Origin: VRUE01 sp035260485
Lineage (GTDB): Bacteria; Actinomycetota; Thermoleophilia; Solirubrobacterales; 70-9
DNA length: 36,646 nt
Direction: 5' to 3'
Assembly: GCA_035260485.1 (NCBI GenBank)
Contig: DATFVC010000077.1
Span: forward strand, 1-36,646
Shown piece after piece: positions 32,135-36,646 of this stretch. Every line of letters starts with the position of its first letter. Position 1 is the first letter of the stretch. Position numbers and translations under genes: made by a program. Below the pieces are notes generated by a model. The model had not been told where the DNA came from. It made no database searches and saw only the letters and a list, made by a program, of their open reading frames with translations.

Positions 32135-32937
32135 GCCACCTGCTGCGCGAGCACGCGCCGATCACGGCGAGCGGTTGGGAGCTGCTCGACTCCGAGGCCC
32201 GCGAGCGGCTCGAGCCCGCCCTCGCCGCACGTAGGCTCGTCGACTTTGCTGGACCCCATGGGTGGGAGCATTCGGCCACGAGCCTCGGCCGCGCGCGGGA
32301 GGTCGCGGACCCGCCCGGAGAGGGGGTCACGGGGGCGCAGCGGCAGGTCCTGGCGCTGGTCGAGCTGCGCGCGTCCTTCTCGCTTGTCCGCTCCGAGTTG
32401 GAGGACGCCGACCGCGGCGCCGACGACCCGGATCTGGAGGCGCTCGACGAAGCTGCGCACCGGATCGCGGTCGCCGAGAACGCTGCCGTCTTCCACGGCT
32501 GGGGGAACGCCGGAATCGCGGGCATCCTCGAGTCCTCGCCGCACGATGCGATCGAGCTCGGCGAGGACTGCGAGCGCTACCCCCGCCACGTAGCCAAGGC
32601 AATCGAGGCGCTGCTCGAGGCCGGAATCGGCGGGCCCTACGGCCTTGCGCTCGGTCCCGAGGTCTACACCCGCGTCCTCGAGACCAGCGAGCATGGCGGC
32701 TATCCCCTGCTCGAGCACCTGCGCAAAGTCCTCGGCGGTCCCATCGTCTGGGCACCCGGCGTGCGTGGCGCCGGCGTGCTCAGCATGCGCGGGGGCGACT
32801 TTCTCTTCGAGTGTGGCGAAGACCTTGCGATCGGATATCTCGACCACGACGCCAACACGGTCCGTCTTTACCTGGAGGAGAGCTTCAACTTTCGCGTTGC
32901 CACCCCAGAGGCGGCCGTCACGCTGACTAACCCCTAG
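32131..32937 (+). CDS. Family 1 encapsulin shell protein
   Basis: A 268-residue HK97-fold protein starting at GTG 32131. It has the normal encapsulin start M-S-H-L-L-R-E-H-A-P-I-T-A-S-G-W then DSEARERLEPALAARRLVDF (with FAGPHGWEHSATSLGR after it), a central NAAVFHGWGNAGIAGIL, the YPRHVAKAIEALLEAGIGGP helix region, and the end VRLYLEESFNFRVATPEAAV. Such shells form icosahedral T=1 or larger compartments that package cargo by its C-terminal peptide. It is translated directly from the stop of the EncFtn gene, so stoichiometry may be controlled by coupling. Nothing recognisable follows in the operon apart from pseudogenes. Confidence 0.95.
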   Translation: MSHLLREHAPITASGWELLDSEARERLEPALAARRLVDFAGPHGWEHSATSLGRAREVADPPGEGVTGAQRQVLALVELRASFSLVRSELEDADRGADDPDLEALDEAAHRIAVAENAAVFHGWGNAGIAGILESSPHDAIELGEDCERYPRHVAKAIEALLEAGIGGPYGLALGPEVYTRVLETSEHGGYPLLEHLRKVLGGPIVWAPGVRGAGVLSMRGGDFLFECGEDLAIGYLDHDANTVRLYLEESFNFRVATPEAAVTLTNP

Positions 32938-33066
32938 GCTGCTCGGCGACCGCCGGCGAGACCCACTTGCAGGGCCCGCACCAGGGGGTCCCAGAAGTTG
33001 ACCAGCGCCGGCACCGGCGCCTTCAGCTCCTCCTCGAAATCGTCCGCGGTCGTGTCGCCGATCTAG
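32938..33066 (-). pseudogene. Thioredoxin fragment with frameshift
   Basis: On the minus strand the sequence reads G-D-T-T-A-D-D-F-E-E-E-L-K-A-P-V-P-A-L then VNFWDP, and in the next frame W-C-G-P-C-K-W-V-S-P-A-V-A-E-Q. An extra base in the C-run (32984-32988, G on plus strand) causes the shift between WDP and WCGPC. An in-frame TAG stands right before the first residues, and the fragment is cut off exactly where the encapsulin gene ends. It is the N-terminal half of a thioredoxin. Confidence 0.75.
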
Positions 33067-33114
33067 GCGCCTCTCCCTACACCCTTCAGAACGCCTCGGT
33101 GGTGGCGACCCCTA

Positions 33115-33399
33115 TCAACGCCGCGACGACCTGTGGATGGCGAGACCCGGGACCACCTTGCTGCCCGCTTTCCCATCTGCGTGGGCGTATGTGAGCAGCG
33201 AGATGTAGGTGTCATACATCGCGGTCCAGCCTTCGAAGGTGTAGGTGAGCGCAGGATCGAGATAGTCGGGAAACGAGGCGAAGGTGCCGTTCAACGTGCC
33301 CCCTTCATTGCCGCTCGAGGCGCTACCGCATGCGCTCAGCCCGAGGGCCGACGCGGTGGCAAGTTCGAGCACCAGTAGAATGAGACCGAGCTTCCTCAA
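33115..33399 (-). pseudogene. ABC-transporter solute-binding protein (family 5), N-terminal fragment
   Basis: 94 residues with a lipoprotein signal: LILLVLELATASALGLSAC, where the lipobox L-S-A-C fits, then GGTLNGTFASFPDYLDPAL and YTFEGWTAMYDTYISLLTY, the opening of oligopeptide/dipeptide-binding proteins (SBP family 5). The rest of the roughly 550-residue protein is missing, and similarity stops after V-P-G-L-A. The ATG has no obvious defect, so a short secreted lipopeptide could still be made, but it cannot bind peptides. Confidence 0.75.
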
Positions 33400-33530
33400 C
33401 TTTCAACCTCCCAATTGGCCCTGCCGGTGAACGCCGCTTTCGCGCTGGAATCGACTCAGCGCAAGCTCGTCTCGTCGTCAAGCGCCCTGGACCTGTTTAT
33501 CCGGCCGCTGGGCCAGAAAGAAGGCTCGGG

Positions 33531-33965
33531 CTACGCTGCCGGGCGGCCTTGATCCTCATCGGTGACCGCGCAGGCAGGCGTGCCTCCGGGCAGCCGGTAC
33601 CGGTTGTCCGCGACCAGTCGGTAGACCTTCGCCGCCATCCACGAGATCCCCGGCAGCAGAAGCGTCCGGCCGATGATCTTCCAGATCCCTCCGGCGGCGT
33701 TCAGCACCGCGGCGATCGCCTCGTGTCCCGAGCGGATCGTGCCGTCGATCTGAACCCATTGCACGGCATCGGCCGCCTGCTCCTCGGTTATCCCCAGCTC
33801 GGCCAGATCAGTGAGCTGCCAGGCGACGATCTCTGCATCCGGCTCGATCCTCTCCAGAGCGCCTGCACACCTCGTACAGAACGCGCAGTCCCCGTCGTAG
33901 ACGAGCACCGGACGCTCCCGATGGCTCACCTGCGCCTTCTCGGGGTTTTGCGACCCGCCTAGCAT
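33531..33965 (-). CDS. DCC-family (DUF393) thiol-disulfide oxidoreductase
   Basis: About 144 residues. V-L-V-Y-D-G-D-C-A-F-C-T-R-C has the DxxCxxC signature that names the DCC family, with Cys27 and Cys30 by the ATG at 33965. The later part ends L-L-L-P-G-I-S-W-M-A-A-K-V-Y-R-L and N-R-Y-R-L-P-G-G, with one C in P-A-C-A-V. Family members reduce disulphides in unknown substrates. A GTG at 33929 with AAGG upstream is an alternative start. The 22-bp palindrome at 33964-33985 begins at the ATG and may control it. Confidence 0.85.
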   Translation of the reverse strand: MLGGSQNPEKAQVSHRERPVLVYDGDCAFCTRCAGALERIEPDAEIVAWQLTDLAELGITEEQAADAVQWVQIDGTIRSGHEAIAAVLNAAGGIWKIIGRTLLLPGISWMAAKVYRLVADNRYRLPGGTPACAVTDEDQGRPAA

Positions 33966-33985
33966 CCATACGACATCGTATGGAT
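33964..33985. promoter_or_regulatory. 22-bp operator-like palindrome
   Basis: ATCCATACGA (33964-33973), two-base centre CA, then TCGTATGGAT (33976-33985). The arms are perfect. It lies between two divergent starts, immediately upstream of the DUF2867 gene and over the start of the DCC gene. The size fits a TetR- or MarR-type operator, but no regulator gene is adjacent. Confidence 0.6.
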
Positions 33986-33996
33986 CGAGAATCGGC

Positions 33997-34632
33997 ATGA
34001 GGCTTCCGAGCGCAGCACACGAATCTCGCTCCTGGCGGATCCGCGAGATCGTGCCGGACTTCATCCTGGAGGACGTCTGGGCCCTTCCCACGCAGGGCGG
34101 CGCCGAGGATTTCCAGGCGCTGCTCGAGCTGATGGCTTCCTCCGATCCGGCCAACTCAGGGCCGCTCCCGGTTCGCGTCCTCTGGCGTGTTCGCGATCTC
34201 CTCGGCAGGTTGTTCGGCCTCGGCAGGATTTCGACCCCGATCGACGGCGGCGGGAATGACGCCGCAGGCAAACTGCCGATTCCGGGTACGAACGAAACTT
34301 CACTGACCGATCGGCTGCCAGACGATCTGCGCAACACGGCGGCGGATCTGGATTTTGGCTCCCTGCCTTTCGTGCCCCTCTATCGCACCGATGTCGAATT
34401 TGCCGCGGAGCTGTCTAACCGCACCGTCCACGGCGTGATGCACCTGGCTTGGGTCGATCAGGGCGAAGGCTTCTATCAAGGACAGATGGCCGTTTACGTC
34501 AAGCCCCGCGGTCCGCTTGGGATGGGATACATGGCGCTGATCAAGCCGTTCCGGCATTGGGTTGTCTACCCAGCACTCATGCGACAGATCGAACAAGCGT
34601 GGAATACACGCAGTGGGCCCGCCGGCAGATGA
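33997..34632 (+). CDS. DUF2867 family protein
   Basis: A 211-residue protein opening M-R-L-P-S-A-A-H-E-S-R-S-W-R-I-R then EIVPDFILEDVWALPT, with the family motifs SLTDRLPDDLRN and LPFVPLYRTDVEFAAELSN, RTVHGVMHLAWV and the ending G-Q-M-A-V-Y-V-K-P-R-G then MGYMALIKPFRHWVVYPALM. DUF2867 proteins are uncharacterised and often fused to SDR domains; this copy is stand-alone. The stop overlaps a following short ATG (ATGA). Confidence 0.85.
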   Translation: MRLPSAAHESRSWRIREIVPDFILEDVWALPTQGGAEDFQALLELMASSDPANSGPLPVRVLWRVRDLLGRLFGLGRISTPIDGGGNDAAGKLPIPGTNETSLTDRLPDDLRNTAADLDFGSLPFVPLYRTDVEFAAELSNRTVHGVMHLAWVDQGEGFYQGQMAVYVKPRGPLGMGYMALIKPFRHWVVYPALMRQIEQAWNTRSGPAGR

Positions 34633-34688
34633 TCGAGCGAATCGACGATATGCCGGCTGGAACGGTCGGCCTCAGGGCATCGGCGTAG
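34629..34688 (+). pseudogene. N-terminal fragment of a STAS/SpoIIAA-like protein
   Basis: ATG 34629 overlaps the DUF2867 stop and gives M-I-E-R-I-D-D-M-P-A-G-T-V-G-L-R-A-S-A and a stop. This matches the start of SpoIIAA-like (STAS superfamily) proteins, which continue with G-K-L-T-x-x-D-Y. The remaining about 100 residues are gone. The tight overlap suggests a once coupled operon partner of the DUF2867 gene. Confidence 0.5.
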
Positions 34689-34753
34689 GGCATCCCGCGG
34701 ATAATCACACCTCGATGCCGATGCTTTCGACTGAGCGGACAGACTCGGACGCG

Positions 34754-35491
34754 ATGGCGGTGCGTGCGGTTGTGCGTGGGGAGGTGCAGGGCATCGGATA
34801 TCGCGACGCGACGCTGCGGCGCGCGCGCCAGCTCGGAGTTATGGGCTGGGTACGCAATGGGGAGGACGGCAGCGTGCTCGTCCACGCGGAGGGCCCCGAG
34901 TCGGCGGTCGACGACCTGGTGGCGTTCCTGCGCAAGGGGCCGCCGGGTGCAGGGATTACGGAGGTGGCGATCGAGCGCGTGAAGGTCGAGGGCCACGAGC
35001 AGTTCGCGATCCGGGGTGTGAGCGCCGGGGTCTTCGTCGTCCAAGAGCATGCTGCCACTGCTCGTCACTTTGACCTGCGCCTGGAGGTAGACGGGGTGAT
35101 GCGCTCCTGGGCGGTTCCGAAGGGCCCCTCTATGGATCCTGCCGTCAAGCGCCTCGCCGTGGAGGTCGCCGACCACGCCGTTGCCCACAACGACTTCGAG
35201 GGCGCGATTGGAGACGGGGCCGTGATCGTCTGGGATCGCGGCCACTACGAGCAGGGCGGTCGGGTCGCCTGGCCGGAGGCCCTAGACCGCGGCCACGCCG
35301 TCTTCGTCCTCCACGGGGACAAGCTGCGCGGCGGCTTCGCCCTGCAGCGCACCCGCGCCGGCGAGAAGGCCCAGTGGCTGTTGATCAAGCGGCGTGACGA
35401 GCAAGCACGCCCAGGCTCGGATGTGGTCGCAGAACGACCGAAGTCGGTGCTCAGCGGCAGCGCACTCGACGAGCTCCTCCCAGGGGACTGA
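34754..35491 (+). CDS. Acylphosphatase fused to a LigD-type 3'-phosphoesterase domain
   Basis: 245 residues from ATG 34754 (ATG 34715 is an alternative). Residues 1-90 are a complete acylphosphatase: V-V-R-G-E-V-Q-G-I-G-Y-R with the catalytic Arg17 and G-W-V-R-N with Asn35, ending Q-F-A-I-R-G-V. Residues 93-213 are the 3'-phosphoesterase (PE) domain known from bacterial LigD: F-V-V-Q-E-H, A-R-H-F-D-L-R-L-E (His99, His105, Asp107, Arg109), V-P-K-G-P-S, Arg133, D-H (His141), D-F-E-G, V-I-V-W-D-R-G, and a final W-L-L-I-K. LigD PE trims 3'-terminal ribonucleotides or phosphates at breaks. The Tyr commonly found four residues after the second His is His145 here. No ligase or Ku gene is adjacent. 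Confidence 0.85.
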   Translation: MAVRAVVRGEVQGIGYRDATLRRARQLGVMGWVRNGEDGSVLVHAEGPESAVDDLVAFLRKGPPGAGITEVAIERVKVEGHEQFAIRGVSAGVFVVQEHAATARHFDLRLEVDGVMRSWAVPKGPSMDPAVKRLAVEVADHAVAHNDFEGAIGDGAVIVWDRGHYEQGGRVAWPEALDRGHAVFVLHGDKLRGGFALQRTRAGEKAQWLLIKRRDEQARPGSDVVAERPKSVLSGSALDELLPGD

Positions 35492-35584
35492 CGCAGGCCC
35501 ACTGGGAACTGCTGTGTTTACTCATTTCGTCTCGACTAGACAAAAACACTTGCGTATCAAATTGCCGGCGGTTAGAGTCGCGGC

Positions 35585-36646
35585 GTGCTGGGCGACGAAG
35601 TGGTTGGGAGGCGTCGATGCTGGGCCCTTGCCGCGGCTCTGGTCGTGCTCGCCTGCGCGCTTGTCGTGCCGACCGTCGCCAACGCCGAACAATTCACGGT
35701 AGACAGCACCGCCGACGAAGTCGACTCGAGTCTTGGCGATGTCAGCTGCCTGACTGCCGCCGGCAAATGCACGCTTCGAGCCGCTATGGAAGAAGCGAAC
35801 AGCTTGAAAGGCGAATTCGACGAAATCGTCTTCGACGAAACCGTCTTCGATGGACAGCTCGCAGGCACGATCGTCCTCGGCAGCAGCCTTCCCGCGATTA
35901 AAGACCCCATTTCCATCAACGGACGCGGATGCCCTACTGCGGCCGGAGTAAGCGGCCCCTGTGTCGGCATCGACGGTCCCGACGCGGGTCATCCCGCTTT
36001 GATCGTCGACCACACCGAAGAAGCCGAAATCTGGGGGCTCGCCGTGACGGATGCCCAGACCGGCGTCAGCGTCGAAAGCTCCCCACATTTCAAGGCGCAG
36101 GCCAGCTGGTTCGGCGTCAAGCTCGACGGCAGCGCGGGCGGCAATACGACCGGGATTTTCATCGACCCGCGGTCGGACAAAGGCCTCATCGGTAGCGAAG
36201 GGCCCGAAAGGGGAAACGTCTTCGCCAACAACACCGGCGACGGACTCGACATCCACGGCGCCAGCCACGTCAGGGTCCTGGGCAACTACTTCGGGATCGA
36301 GAAAGACGGAAGCCCCCAGCAAGTCAGCGGCGAAAAGGAGATCGAGGTCACCTCGGCCCCGGGCGAAGAATCCGAAGCGATCGGCAACTCGATCGGAACC
36401 AGGGTGAGCTTGGAAGCCGTGGCGACCCCGGCGTGCGACGGGGGCTGCAACGTGATCTCCGGGGCCAGCGGCGCATCGAGTGGTATCGGCATCGATCTGG
36501 AAGGCGACGGTGGTTTGGAGACCCCCGCGATAGCCACGACCATCGCCGGCAACTACATCGGCCTCAACGCGACCGCAACTGCGCCGGTCCCGAACGCCAC
36601 CTCCGGTATCCGTGTCGGCAGGGCGCCGCAAACCGTCATCGGCGGG
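35585..36646 (+). CDS. Secreted CSLREA-domain parallel beta-helix protein (3' end outside window)
   Basis: Open from GTG 35585 (GTG 35600 is the alternative) to the window end. The signal peptide is C-W-A-L-A-A-A-L-V-V-L-A-C-A-L-V-V-P-T then VANA. The CSLREA motif is C-L-T-A-A-G-K-C-T-L-R-A-A-M-E-E-A-N, followed by I-V-F-D and repeated strand-turn units such as G-N-Y-F-G-I, I-G-N-S-I-G and A-G-N-Y-I-G-L-N-A-T of a right-handed beta-helix. Such proteins are secreted or cell-surface; the helix may bind polysaccharide. Codon use is richer in GAA and AAA near the start than the nearby genes. Confidence 0.85.
   Translation, partial: MLGDEVVGRRRCWALAAALVVLACALVVPTVANAEQFTVDSTADEVDSSLGDVSCLTAAGKCTLRAAMEEANSLKGEFDEIVFDETVFDGQLAGTIVLGSSLPAIKDPISINGRGCPTAAGVSGPCVGIDGPDAGHPALIVDHTEEAEIWGLAVTDAQTGVSVESSPHFKAQASWFGVKLDGSAGGNTTGIFIDPRSDKGLIGSEGPERGNVFANNTGDGLDIHGASHVRVLGNYFGIEKDGSPQQVSGEKEIEVTSAPGEESEAIGNSIGTRVSLEAVATPACDGGCNVISGASGASSGIGIDLEGDGGLETPAIATTIAGNYIGLNATATAPVPNATSGIRVGRAPQTVIGG

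Overview
The window is high-GC DNA with tightly packed genes, little intergenic space and several GTG or TTG starts. The gene families (encapsulin with encapsulated ferritin, F420-type nitroreductase, many SDR, GMC and beta-oxidation genes, tRNAs without encoded CCA, CSLREA beta-helix proteins) point to a soil or aquatic actinobacterium. Thermoleophilia/Solirubrobacterales is my best guess, by inference from protein style only; no marker gene settles it.

Layout. 1-1430: the 3' end of thioredoxin reductase, greA, and a UBP-type zinc-finger protein. 1431-8617: a six-gene minus-strand operon with thiolase, a class IV aminotransferase/aminodeoxychorismate lyase, acyl-CoA dehydrogenase, enoyl-CoA hydratase, 3-hydroxyacyl-CoA dehydrogenase and a linear alkylsulfatase. 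This is a plausible route from alkyl sulfates or fatty acids to acetyl-CoA. 8662-8828: a nested inverted-repeat element in front of a small membrane protein. 9132-10388: a Rossmann-type protein and a 1-Cys peroxiredoxin. 10385-15602: a second minus-strand operon with DUF1015, PduO-type cobalamin adenosyltransferase, OsmC, GMC oxidoreductase, SDR and a CoA-type Nudix hydrolase. 15720-23170: tRNA-Pro, msrA, a large GT-C-like membrane protein, an alpha/beta hydrolase, a GNAT pseudogene, tRNA-Arg, a deazaflavin nitroreductase, small membrane proteins, and a two-gene unit with a pentad-repeat protein and a secreted protein.

23286-26818 is the clearest accessory region. An intact tRNA-His is followed, 3.4 kb later, by a 42-bp near-perfect copy of its 3' end. 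Between them lie fragments of a VapC-like PIN toxin, an IS66-type transposase, a degenerate secreted-protein gene, one intact exported protein of lower GC, and an N-terminal stub of what looks like a tyrosine integrase. I read this as a decayed element integrated at tRNA-His.

26939-31514: an M14 carboxypeptidase-like protein, two divergent paralogous winged-helix regulators sharing an AT-rich 540-bp control region, a third small winged-helix protein, a DedA protein and a VOC protein. 31733-32937: a complete encapsulin nanocompartment operon (encapsulated ferritin with a C-terminal cargo peptide, then the shell protein), followed by wrecks of a thioredoxin and an ABC-transporter binding protein. 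33531-35491: a DCC-family thiol oxidoreductase divergent from a DUF2867 protein across a 22-bp palindrome, then an unusual fusion of acylphosphatase with the LigD-type 3'-phosphoesterase domain. The window ends inside a secreted CSLREA beta-helix protein.

The items most worth follow-up are the acylphosphatase-phosphoesterase fusion, the nested palindrome at 8662-8828, the encapsulin operon, the tRNA-His island, and the recurring long inverted repeats placed at gene boundaries (4522-4574, 15641-15683, 23431-23458).
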